Positions 5,614-13,500 of a stretch of DNA of 14,181 nt are shown here, piece after piece. The translations under genes and the position numbers were made by a program. Location: assembly GCA_017744755.1 (NCBI GenBank), contig JAGIAU010000028.1, positions 1 to 14,181 on the forward strand, in the 5' to 3' direction. The DNA comes from Microbacteriaceae bacterium (GTDB lineage Bacteria > Actinomycetota > Actinomycetes > Actinomycetales > Microbacteriaceae). The notes below the pieces were generated by a model, which did no database searches, was not told the origin of the DNA, and saw only the letters and a list, made by a program, of their open reading frames with translations. Position 1 is the stretch's first letter, and each line of letters starts with the position of its first letter.

Positions 5614-6035
5614 CGGGCGGCCCTCCGGCCGAGCAGCAGCCCGAGCAGCGCGGCGACGACGCCGAGGACGAGCGATCCGACGAGCACCCCGGCGGCGGCC
5701 CAGAACGCGCCCGGCTCGATCGACCCGGGTCCGTGCGCCAGCTCGCCTCCTTGCGCCATCCCGACCGCCGCGACCATGAGCGTCGAGAACGTCGTGAAGG
5801 AGCCCAGCACCCCGGCGCCGAGCCCGGCCCGCAGCCAGTGCGGGATGCGCGTCGCGGTCGCGGCGACCAGGACGCCGAGGAGGAACGATCCGAGCGTGTT
5901 CTCGATCACCGTCGCCCACGGCACCTGGTGCAGGGCGTGCGGCAGGGCGAGCTCGAGGCCGTAGCGCGCCGCGGTGCCGATGGCGCCGCCGATGCCGACC
6001 GCGACCCAGGTCGCCGCGCCGCGCGTGCTGCTCAC
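5610..6035 (-). CDS. crcB: Fluoride channel protein CrcB (Fluc), first subunit
   Basis: A 141-aa membrane protein, the first gene of the crcB pair. It shows GIGGAIGTAARYGLELALP, PWATVIENTLGSFLLGVLVA (the usual VN before the GSF motif is EN here, but the asparagine is kept), and GAGVLGSFTTFSTLMVAAV. An 18-residue insertion-like loop (GGELAHGPGSIEPGAFW) precedes the last helix and is absent from the partner. The GTG at 6035 lies 6 nt after a TAGGCT -10 box and has no Shine-Dalgarno site, so it should be leaderless. The KimA-like gene ends 22 bp upstream on the same strand; read-through from it is also possible. A fluoride riboswitch, often found before crcB, has no room here. Confidence 0.93.
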   Translation of the reverse strand: MSSTRGAATWVAVGIGGAIGTAARYGLELALPHALHQVPWATVIENTLGSFLLGVLVAATATRIPHWLRAGLGAGVLGSFTTFSTLMVAAVGMAQGGELAHGPGSIEPGAFWAAAGVLVGSLVLGVVAALLGLLLGRRAAR

Positions 6036-6047
6036 CCGCCCAGCCTA
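6036..6047 (-). promoter_or_regulatory. -10 box of the crcB operon (leaderless)
   Basis: On the minus strand TAGGCT (plus-strand 6042-6047) stands 6 nt before the GTG at 6035, inside the 22-bp gap after the KimA-like gene. Any -35 would lie within the end of that gene. Confidence 0.48.
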
Positions 6048-6057
6048 GGAGCGCGGA

Positions 6058-8166
6058 TCAGTGCGGCTTGACGCCGCGCTTCGTGCGGGAGGCCGCGCTC
6101 GCGGCGGTCGCCTCCTCCGCGGTGATGTGCCGGCGGATGAGCGGGCGCGACGGCTCGCCGCGGCGGTCGTCGCCGGGGAAGGGCCGAGGCGTGCGCTTGA
6201 GCAGCAGCTTCGCGTCGTCGAGCAGCCACGGGACGACCGCGACGGTGACGCCGGGGACGAGCATCAGCTTGTTCATGATCCGGCCCGACTTGTGGTTGTG
6301 GAGCACGCGTTCCCACCAGTGGCCGACGATGAACTGCGAGAGGTAGACGGTGACGACCTCGGAGCCGTGCTCGCGCTTGTGCTCGGCGATATGCGCGATG
6401 AGCGGCTCGCTGATCCCGCGGTACGGCGAGTCGAGGATGGTGAGCGGCACGAGGATGCGATGCGCGTCCCACTCGCGGGCGACCCGCTTCGCGCCGTCCT
6501 CGTCGATCGCGATGTGGACCGCCTCGAGGCTGTCGTGCTGCATCGCGATCGCGTAGTCGAGCGCCTTGAGCGTCGGCTTCGTGAGCCCGCCGACGAGGAC
6601 GATCGCGTGGTCGCCGAGCGAGCCGAACTCGGTCACGCGGTCGGCGGCGATCTCGCGCCCGACCTTCCGGTAGTAGCGGTTGATCCGGTACATGACGTAC
6701 CAGAGGATCGGCATCGCGACGAAGACGAGCCAGGCGCCGTGCGTGAACTTCGTGATCGTCACGATGATGAGGACGGCGGGTGTGAGGATCGCGCCGAGCA
6801 GGTTCGTGACGAGGCCGCCGAGCGTGCCCCTGCGGTGCGCCTTGCCCCGCTTCCGCAGCCGCTTCCAGTGCACGACCATGCCGATCTGGCCGAGGGAGAA
6901 GCTCGTGAACACGCCGACGACGTAGAGCTGGATGAGCTGCGAGACGTTCGCCTGGAACGTGACGATGAGCAGGCCGGCCGCGACGCCGAGGGCGATGACG
7001 CCGTTCGAGTAGACGAGGCGGTCGCCGCGCGTCGAGAGCGACTTGGGCGCATAGGAGTCTGCGGCGAGGACGGAGCCGAGCAGCGGGAAGCCGTTGAACG
7101 CGGTGTTCGCCGCGAGCAGCAGGACCGCCGCCGTGGCCGCCTGGACGAGGAAGAACAGCACCGAGTTCGCGCCGAAGACCGATGTCGCGAGCTGGGCGAT
7201 GACGGAGGGCTGCGTCCACTCCTCGCAGTTGACGAGCCCTTCGAGCTGGCACGCGTCCTCGACGTAGTGCACCTGCGTGAGCAGCGCGAGCGCGGTGACG
7301 CCGATGAGCAGCACGATCGAGATGGAGCCCATGAGGACGAGGGTGCGCTGGGCGTTCCGGATCTTGGGGGCGCGGAACGCCTGGACGCCGTTGGAGATCG
7401 CCTCGACGCCGGTGAGCGCCGAAGACCCGGAGGCGAACGCCCGCAGCAGGAGCAGGATGAGCCCGGCCTGCGTCAGGTCGTGCGCCTGGACGCCGTAGTG
7501 CGCGCTGTCCGCGAGCGGGAGGTCGCCGAGCGCGAAGCGCACGAGGCCGCTGATGATGAGGACGACGAGGGAGCCGATGTAGAGGTAGGTCGGGATGGCG
7601 AAGGCGGTGCCGGACTCGCGCACGCCCCGCAGGTTCATCGCGATGAGCAGCACGAGGAAGCCGACCGCGATCCATACCCGCCACGGGTCGAGGAAGGGGA
7701 GCGCGGAGATGATGTTGTCGACGCCCGAGGAGATCGACACCGCCACGGTGAGGACGTAGTCGACGAGCAGCGCTGCAGCGACGGTGAGCGCCGCCCACTC
7801 GCCGAGGTTCTTCCCCGCGACCTCGTAGTCGCCGCCGCCCGAGGGGTAGGCCTTGATGACCTGCCGGTAGCTCAGCATGACGATGAGGAGCAGCACGACG
7901 ACGCCGGCCGCGACCCAGGGGGCGAAGGAGAGGAACGCGAGACCGCCCGCCGTCGTCAGGATGAGCAGCAGCTCCTGCGGGCCGTAGGCGACGGAGCTGA
8001 GCGCATCGCTCGAGAAGATCGGCAGCGCGATCCGCTTCGGGAGGAGCTGACCGTCCATCTCGGAGGTCGGGAGCGGCTCGCCGACGATCCACCGTTTCGG
8101 GGACCTCGGGGCCTCTGGCGTCAAGCCCGGATCGTCGGGCTCCTGTGCAGTCACGGCGGGAGACAT
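6058..8166 (-). CDS. APC-superfamily permease, KimA (YdaO)-like potassium transporter
   Basis: A 702-aa membrane protein with about 12 helices (residues ~55-500) and a soluble C-terminal domain (~505-640), the architecture of B. subtilis KimA, a proton-coupled high-affinity K+ importer. Residues recalled as K+ site positions in KimA are conserved with constant offsets: D54 and Y61 in SSDALSSVAYG, Y137 and S144 in DYVLTVAVS, T252 and E255 in LTGVEAISNG. PSGGGDYEVAGKN and AANTAFNGFP are also typical. The ATG at 8166 has a weak GAGAGG site; an in-frame TTG at 8190 is less likely. An extracellular loop (about 299-320) holds C306 and C314. The last 50 residues are a basic, low-complexity tail. Database labels may say only amino-acid permease. 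No ydaO riboswitch is visible in its 66-bp leader. Confidence 0.82.
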   Translation of the reverse strand: MSPAVTAQEPDDPGLTPEAPRSPKRWIVGEPLPTSEMDGQLLPKRIALPIFSSDALSSVAYGPQELLLILTTAGGLAFLSFAPWVAAGVVVLLLIVMLSYRQVIKAYPSGGGDYEVAGKNLGEWAALTVAAALLVDYVLTVAVSISSGVDNIISALPFLDPWRVWIAVGFLVLLIAMNLRGVRESGTAFAIPTYLYIGSLVVLIISGLVRFALGDLPLADSAHYGVQAHDLTQAGLILLLLRAFASGSSALTGVEAISNGVQAFRAPKIRNAQRTLVLMGSISIVLLIGVTALALLTQVHYVEDACQLEGLVNCEEWTQPSVIAQLATSVFGANSVLFFLVQAATAAVLLLAANTAFNGFPLLGSVLAADSYAPKSLSTRGDRLVYSNGVIALGVAAGLLIVTFQANVSQLIQLYVVGVFTSFSLGQIGMVVHWKRLRKRGKAHRRGTLGGLVTNLLGAILTPAVLIIVTITKFTHGAWLVFVAMPILWYVMYRINRYYRKVGREIAADRVTEFGSLGDHAIVLVGGLTKPTLKALDYAIAMQHDSLEAVHIAIDEDGAKRVAREWDAHRILVPLTILDSPYRGISEPLIAHIAEHKREHGSEVVTVYLSQFIVGHWWERVLHNHKSGRIMNKLMLVPGVTVAVVPWLLDDAKLLLKRTPRPFPGDDRRGEPSRPLIRRHITAEEATAASAASRTKRGVKPH

Positions 8167-8210
8167 TACGCCTCTCGCGCGGATGCGCAAGTCGGAGTCG
8201 GTGACTTCCG

Positions 8211-8224
8211 GGAGAACGTTCTCC
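8211..8224. promoter_or_regulatory. 14-bp perfect palindrome upstream of the KimA-like gene
   Basis: GGAGAACGTTCTCC is a perfect palindrome with an AACGTT centre, the form typical of LacI-family operators. It lies in the 66-bp gap between the 40-aa gene and the KimA-like gene, 45 bp before the latter's ATG, and the upstream gene has already stopped. It is a good operator candidate; no regulator gene of that family is in the window. Confidence 0.45.
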
Positions 8225-8232
8225 GTCCGTGA

Positions 8233-8355
8233 CTACCCGGGCAGTCGGGTCCGGTCGACCGGGATGGCGCGGTAGCCGTCACGGGCGACGACCTCGAAGG
8301 TCGCGAGGACCGCCCAGGCGCAGAGTCCGGCGAGGGCGACGAGCAGCGTGATCAT
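8233..8355 (-). CDS. Small single-pass membrane protein (40 aa)
   Basis: A 40-residue protein with one hydrophobic helix at the N-terminus (ITLLVALAGLCAWAVLATFEVV) and a short polar tail, ARDGYRAIPVDRTRLPG. Similar DGYR-x-xP tails occur in many tiny actinobacterial membrane proteins; their function is unknown. Its ATG overlaps the yczE-type stop (ATGA), and AAGGAGG stands 7 nt upstream (around plus-strand 8363-8369), so it is a genuine translated gene even though it is so short. It is co-transcribed with the YczE-like gene and may be an accessory subunit or unrelated passenger. The helix probably anchors the protein with the tail in the cytoplasm, inferred from its arginines. Confidence 0.78.
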   Translation of the reverse strand: MITLLVALAGLCAWAVLATFEVVARDGYRAIPVDRTRLPG

Positions 8356-8999
8356 GCGACGGCCTCCTTGGTCGTGGGATCGGCGGAGCGCGCTGCTCGG
8401 TCGCGCTCGATGCGCTCCCCCAGCGAGAACCAGGGCATCGTGACGTGCACCATCGGCCCGATGAGGAGGGCGAACGCGATCGTGCCGAAGCCGACGTCGC
8501 CGCCGAGGAGCCAGCCGATCGTGACGACGACGACCTCGATGCCGGTGCGGACGATCCAGATCGGCCAGCCGGTGCGTGCGCGGAGGCCGGTCATGAGGCC
8601 GTCGCGCGGGCCCGGGCCGTACTGCGAGCCGATGTAGGCGCCGGTCGCCAGGGCGACGACGGCGAGGCCGCCCGCGAAGGAGACGATCCGGAGCCACAGC
8701 TCGGTCGGAGCCGGGACGAGGTCGAGGAAGACCTGCGCGGCGGCGCCGACGATGAGCACGTTGAGCACGGTGCCGAGGCCGGGCTTCTGCCGGATGGGGA
8801 TCCAGAGCAGCAGCACGACGGCGCCGATGAGGATCGTCATCCAGCCGAACTCGATGCCGGTGATGCGCGCGAGTCCCTGTGCGAGCACGTCCCACGGCGA
8901 GACACCGACGGCCGCCTGCACCATGAGCGCGATGCCGACGCCGTAGGCCACGAGGCCGAGGACGAGCTGCGTGAGGCGGAGGGCGGTGAGGCGGGACAT
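8352..8999 (-). CDS. YczE/YyaS/YitT-family membrane protein
   Basis: A 215-aa integral membrane protein with about five to six helices. Recognisable features are the N-terminal RLTQLVLGLVAYGVGIALMVQAAVGVSPWDVLAQGL, cited here by its parts GLVAYGVGIALMVQA and VGVSPWDVLAQGLA, then IPIRQKPGLGTVLN, YIGSQYGPGPRDGLMTGL, and IRT/VRTGIE before the last helices. This GVSPWDVL and GPGPRDGLM pattern marks the YczE group. The transport or other activity is unknown. Genes of this group are often paired with a divergent MocR-type regulator, exactly the arrangement seen here. The ATG at 8999 is the only start close to the first helix. Its stop overlaps the start of the 40-aa membrane protein. Confidence 0.86.
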   Translation of the reverse strand: MSRLTALRLTQLVLGLVAYGVGIALMVQAAVGVSPWDVLAQGLARITGIEFGWMTILIGAVVLLLWIPIRQKPGLGTVLNVLIVGAAAQVFLDLVPAPTELWLRIVSFAGGLAVVALATGAYIGSQYGPGPRDGLMTGLRARTGWPIWIVRTGIEVVVVTIGWLLGGDVGFGTIAFALLIGPMVHVTMPWFSLGERIERDRAARSADPTTKEAVA

Positions 9000-9007
9000 G
9001 GCTCAAT

Positions 9008-9043
9008 CCAATCGCATGATTGGCCCTTTACTTGCAGGCCAAT
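9008..9043. promoter_or_regulatory. Candidate MocR operator with three CCAAT half-sites
   Basis: In the 61-bp divergent gap, CCAATC-GCAT-GATTGG (9008-9023) is a perfect 6-bp inverted repeat. ATTGGCC (9019-9025) and GGCCAAT (9037-9043) form a second one. The two CCAAT copies in the same direction start 31 bp apart, about three helical turns. Such sites suit dimeric MocR proteins and would control both the regulator and the YczE operon. Confidence 0.55.
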
Positions 9044-9060
9044 AGCGATAAGGTGGCCCG
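9027..9060 (+). promoter_or_regulatory. Promoter of the MocR regulator gene (leaderless)
   Basis: TAAGGT at 9049-9054 ends 6 nt before the ATG at 9061 and fits TANNNT. TTTACT (9027-9032) could be the -35 with a 16-bp spacer. The third CCAAT half-site lies between them, so bound regulator would block its own promoter. No Shine-Dalgarno site precedes the ATG. Confidence 0.48.
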
Positions 9061-10473
9061 ATGATCACGCTGAGCGCTCGAGCATTGGCCTCCCGCCTGC
9101 AGGAGTGGCGGTCGAGCGACCCCGCCTATCGAGCGCTCGCCGACCGCATCCGGCTGCTCGTCCTCGACGGGGTCGTCGCGCCCGGCACCCGGCTGCCCGC
9201 CGAGCGCGAGCTCGCCGCGGAGCTCGGCGTCAGCCGCACCACGATCGCCGCCGCGTACGCGGACCTGCGCGACGACGGGTCGATCGAGAGCGTCCGCGGA
9301 TCCGGCAGCGTCGTCCGGTCCTCGAACCGGCCCATGCAGATCCCCGACCTCGCGACCGGGCCGATCGACTTCAGCAAGGCGACGATGCCGGTGTACCCCG
9401 GTCTCGCCGCGGCCATCCGCGCCGCCACCGAGCAGCTGCCGGCGATGCTCGCCGAATCCGGCTTCGACCCGCTCGGCCGCGACGAGGTGCGCGCCGCCAT
9501 CGCGCAGCGCTACACCGACCGCGGCCTGCCGACCACGCCGGACCAGATCATGGTCACGGTCGGCGCGCAGCACGCCATCACGCTCATCGCGCGCACCGTG
9601 CTGCGGCGCGGCGATCGCGTCCTGATCGAGAACCCGACCTACCCGCATGCGATGGACTCCATCCTCGCGGCCGGCGGCCGCCTCGTGCCCGTCCCCGTCG
9701 ACGCCGCGGAGGGCTGGGACGAGAACGCGCTCGCGCAGGTCATCGAGCGGGGCAGCCCCGCCCTCGCCTATCTCATGCCCGACAACCACAACCCGACGGG
9801 CGCGACCATGCCGACCCCGCTGCTGGAGCGTTCCCTCGCCCTCGCCGCCGCGCACGGCACCGTCGTCGTCGTCGACGAGACGATGGGCGAGCTGACGATC
9901 GACGGGCCGCGCCGGCTCCCCGCCGCGGCCTACGGCCCCGCCGTGCTGCTCGGCTCCGTCGGCAAGTCGCTGTGGGGCGGTCTGCGGCTCGGCTGGGTGC
10001 GGGCCGATCCGTCGTTCATCCGGACGCTCACCCGAGCCCGCTTCGCGAGCGACCTCGGGACGCCCGCCTTCGAGCAGACCGTCGTCGCCGGCATGCTGCC
10101 CGACTTCGACCGGGTGCTCGACGAGCGGGTCGCCTGGCTGCGCGCCGGGCGCGAGCACGTGCTCGCGGAGCTCGCGCGGCGCTTCCCCGAGTGGCGGGTC
10201 CCCGTGCCGGGCGGCGGCCTCACCGCGTGGGCCGGGCTCGGCCGCCCCGTCAGCTCGCAGCTCGTGCTCGCCGCGCGCTCCGCCGGGCTCGTCATCACAC
10301 CGGGACCGCGCTTCGCGGCGGACGGCGCCTTCGAGCGCTTCCTGCGGATCCCGTTCTCCCATCCGGTCGAGTTCACCGACCGCGCGCTCGACGTGCTCGA
10401 GCGGGTGTGGGCTCGGGTCGCGGGCGGCGCGGTGCGGGCCGCCGAGGTGGACGACTTCGCCGCCGTCATCTGA
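9061..10473 (+). CDS. MocR-type regulator (GntR DNA-binding domain fused to PLP aminotransferase-like domain)
   Basis: A 470-aa fusion. Residues ~20-85 are a GntR winged helix: YRALADRIRLLVLDG, APGTRLPAERELAAELGVSRTTI, AAYADLRDDGSIESVRGSGSVV. Residues ~110-460 are a fold-type I aminotransferase domain: DNHNPTG (241-247), VVVVDE with D272, and GSVGKSLWGGLRLGW with K302, the expected Schiff-base lysine for pyridoxal phosphate. MocR proteins usually sense PLP or an amino-acid-derived ligand rather than catalyse. All key residues are present, so cofactor binding is expected. Divergence from the YczE operon, with CCAAT repeats between, makes it the probable regulator of that operon. The ATG at 9061 fits a leaderless start. 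Confidence 0.93.
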   Translation: MITLSARALASRLQEWRSSDPAYRALADRIRLLVLDGVVAPGTRLPAERELAAELGVSRTTIAAAYADLRDDGSIESVRGSGSVVRSSNRPMQIPDLATGPIDFSKATMPVYPGLAAAIRAATEQLPAMLAESGFDPLGRDEVRAAIAQRYTDRGLPTTPDQIMVTVGAQHAITLIARTVLRRGDRVLIENPTYPHAMDSILAAGGRLVPVPVDAAEGWDENALAQVIERGSPALAYLMPDNHNPTGATMPTPLLERSLALAAAHGTVVVVDETMGELTIDGPRRLPAAAYGPAVLLGSVGKSLWGGLRLGWVRADPSFIRTLTRARFASDLGTPAFEQTVVAGMLPDFDRVLDERVAWLRAGREHVLAELARRFPEWRVPVPGGGLTAWAGLGRPVSSQLVLAARSAGLVITPGPRFAADGAFERFLRIPFSHPVEFTDRALDVLERVWARVAGGAVRAAEVDDFAAVI

Positions 10474-10491
10474 GCGTTCCGCCGCCCGGCG

Positions 10492-10511
10492 CCGACCGAA
10501 CGCCCGGTCGG
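10492..10511 (+). terminator. Hairpin after the MocR gene
   Basis: Perfect 7-bp arms CCGACCG/CGGTCGG (10492-10498 with 10505-10511) with a 6-nt loop, starting 18 nt after the MocR stop. Without a T-run it could be a terminator or, since ACCG and CGGT half-sites resemble TetR operators, a regulator site for the efflux gene. Confidence 0.45.
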
Positions 10512-10529
10512 ATTCCCAGGCCACGGTTG

Positions 10530-10563
10530 CCCCTGGTCAACTACCATTCCCCTGACTAGGGGG
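10530..10563 (+). promoter_or_regulatory. Promoter region and ribosome site of the RND permease gene
   Basis: TACCAT at 10542-10547 is a TANNNT -10. CCCCTG is repeated at 10530-10535 and 10549-10554, and TGGT-caact-ACCA (10534-10546) is an inverted repeat over the -10, so a regulator may bind here. AGGGGG (10558-10563) is the ribosome site, 4 nt before the GTG at 10568, and can also pair with CCCCT at 10549-10553. No good -35 was seen. Confidence 0.42.
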
Positions 10564-10567
10564 TCCG

Positions 10568-13500
10568 GTGCATCAGTTCTCAGTTTTCAGCCTGCGGAAC
10601 CGCGCGCTCATCGCGCTCGTGACGATCGTCGTCGCCGTGTTCGGCGGCATCACGCTGACCCAGCTCAAGCAGGAGCTCGTCCCGTCGATCACCTACCCGC
10701 AGCTGTTCATCGTCACCTCCTATCCCGGCGCATCGCCCGCGGTCGTCGAGCACGACGTGTCGACCCCCATCGAGGACGCGATCCAGGCGATCCCCGGCCT
10801 CGAGTCGACGACCGCCACCTCGAACGCGAACTTCTCGAACATCACCGCGGCCTTCGCCTTCAGCACGAACCTCGCGACGGCGGAGCAGAAGGTCACGACG
10901 GCGATCAACCGGATCCGCACGACGCTCCCCGACGGCGTCGACCCGCAGGTCATCCAGTTCAGCCTCTCCGACTTCCCCATCGTCCAGCTCGCCGTCTCGA
11001 GCGATCTCGACGCCGTCGAGCTGTCCGACCGGATCGAGCGGATCGTCATCCCCGAGCTCTCGCGGCTCGACGGCGTCGCGAGCGTCACGCTCCAGGGCTC
11101 CGCCGTGCAGCGCGTCGAGATCACGCCGGACGCGGACGAGCTCGCCGGGCACGGCCTCACCCGCCAGGCGATCACGCAGCTCCTGCAGGCGAGCGGCCTG
11201 CTGCTGCCGGCCGGCCAGATCACGGAGGACGGCGAGACGCTCACGGTCCAGGCCGGTCAGCGGCTCGAGAGCGCCGAGGACATCGCCGAGCTCGCCTTCC
11301 CCGTGCAGCCGTCCGCGCTCGAGCCCTCCTTCGATCCCGCGACGGGCGAGGTCACGGTCACCGGGCCGGACGCCGTCACGATCGGCGACGTCGCGGACGT
11401 CGAGATCGTCGACGCCGCGCCGACCGGCTACTCCCGCGTCGACGGCCGCGACGCCCTCACCCTCGCCGTCACCAAGACCTCCGCGGGGAACACGGTCGCC
11501 GTCTCCCACCTGGTCCGCGACGCCCTGCCAGGCCTCGCCGCCGCGGTCGGCGGCTCGACGCAGTTCACCGCGATCTTCGACCAGGCGCCGTTCATCGAGC
11601 AGTCCATCGAGTCGCTCACGCAGGAGGGCCTCCTCGGCCTCGCCTTCGCGGTCATCGTCATCCTGATCTTCCTGCTGTCGATCCGCTCGACGCTCGTCAC
11701 CGCCGTCTCGATCCCGACCTCGGTGCTCCTCACGTTCATCGGCATCTGGGCCTCCGGCTACACGCTGAACATCATCACGCTCGGCGCGCTCACCATCGCG
11801 ATCGGCCGCGTCGTCGACGACTCGATCGTCGTCGTGGAGAACATCAAGCGGCACATCGAGGCGGGCCAGGAGAAGCGGCAGGCGATCCTCGACGCCGTCA
11901 AGGAGGTCGCCGGCGCCATCACGGCCTCGACCATCACGACCGTCGCGGTGTTCCTCCCCATCGGACTCGTCGGCGAGGAGGTCGGCGAGCTGTTCCGTCC
12001 GTTCGCCGTCACGGTCGCCATCGCGCTGCTCGCCTCCCTGCTCGTCTCGCTCACGATCGTGCCGGTGCTCTCGTACTGGTTCCTCGGCCGGGGCAGGAAG
12101 GCCCGGGCGCGTGCGGAGGCCGCCGCCGCGGCCGGTCGTCCGGCCGATCCGGCGCACGAGACCGTCGCCGAGGGCGGCGTGGTCCCGGTCACGGGCTCCG
12201 TCCGGACGCACGAGCGCGGCGACCTGCTGCAGCGCGGCTACCTCCCCGTCATCCGCTGGACGCTCAAGTACCCCGTCGTCGTCCTGCTGCTCGCGATCCT
12301 CACGCTCGGCGGCTCGATCGCCCTCGCGCCGATGCTCAAGCTCAACTTCGTCGGCGACTCCGGGCAGAACACCCTGACGGTCACCCAGACCCTCGACGCC
12401 TCCGCGAGCCTCGAGGTCAGGAACGACGCCGCGAAGCAGGTCGAGGACGCGCTCATCGGCCTGCCCGGCGTCCAGACCGTGCACGTCGCCGTCGGCTCGG
12501 GCACCGGCAGCAGCATCCGCGCCGCGTTCGGCGGGGGCGGCTCGACGACGTTCTCCCTCGTCACCGACCCGGACGGCGACCAGGCGGAGATCTCCGCCGC
12601 CGTCGAGCGGGCGATCGCCGGGATCCGCGACGCCGGCACCATCGCGGTCTCGGCGCAGCAGGGCTTCGGCGGCTCGACGATCGACGTCACCGTGCACGCG
12701 GCGACGCAGCAGGACCTCGAGGAGGGCGTCCGGCTCGTCACCGAGCAGGTCCAGGACCTCGACTCCGTCGGCAAGGTCACGGACAACGTCTCCGCCAGCA
12801 CCCCGTACATCGCGATCGTCGTCGACCGGCAGGCCGCGGCCGATCACGGCCTCAACGAGGTCCAGGTCGGCGGCCTCGTCATGGCCGCGATGAACCCGTC
12901 GTCGATCGGCAGCGTGTCCGTCGAGGACCGCACGCTCTCGATCTACCTCATCGACGACGAGGCGCCGCAGACGCTCGAGGAGCTCCGCGACTTCCCGGTC
13001 CCGACGATCCTCGGCACCGTCCACCTCTCCGACCTCGCCTCCGTCGAGCGGACCCTGGGGCCGGCCTCGATCACGACGGAGCAGGGCGTGCGCACCGCCG
13101 AGGTGTCCATCACCCCGGCCACCGACAACGTCGGCGCGACCACCTTCGGCGTCCAGGCCGCGCTCGCGGAGATCGAACTGCCGACCGGCACGACGGTCGC
13201 CGTCGGCGGCGTCGCATCGCAGATGCTCGACTCCTTCGCGAACCTCGGGATCGCGCTCCTCGCGGCCATCCTCATCGTGTATGTCGTCATGGTCGCCACG
13301 TTCCGATCGCTGCGCCAGCCGCTGCTGCTGCTCGTGTCGATCCCCTTCGCGGCGACCGGCGCGATCGTGCTGCAGGTCCTCACGGGCATCCCGCTCGGCG
13401 TGTCCTCGCTCATCGGCGTGCTCATGCTCGTCGGCATCGTCGTGACGAACGCGATCGTCCTCGTCGATCTCGTCAACCAGTACCGCACCCGAGGCCTCGA

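Noticed and set aside
5134..5964. Plus-strand frame starting near an ATG at 5149, as a possible gene behind the riboswitch-like RNA
   Set aside because: Beyond about 30 codons it is antisense to the two crcB genes, has no ribosome site and is low-complexity. It does not look translated.
6036..6057. A fluoride riboswitch before crcB
   Set aside because: The gap is only 22 bp and the predicted transcript is leaderless, so there is no space for the aptamer.
8182..8190. TTG at 8190 as the start of the KimA-like gene
   Set aside because: The ATG at 8166 is 8 codons downstream, has a GAGAGG site in front of it, and the extra residues are not conserved-looking.
6061..8232. A 723-residue open frame on the plus strand
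   Set aside because: It lies opposite the KimA-like gene and has the same Arg/Glu/Asp-rich composition of an antisense shadow; the minus-strand protein has clear helices and conserved motifs.
8167..8232. A ydaO riboswitch in the leader of the KimA-like gene
   Set aside because: The gap is 66 bp, too short for this aptamer, and it contains no GGGGTGAATC-like block on the minus strand.
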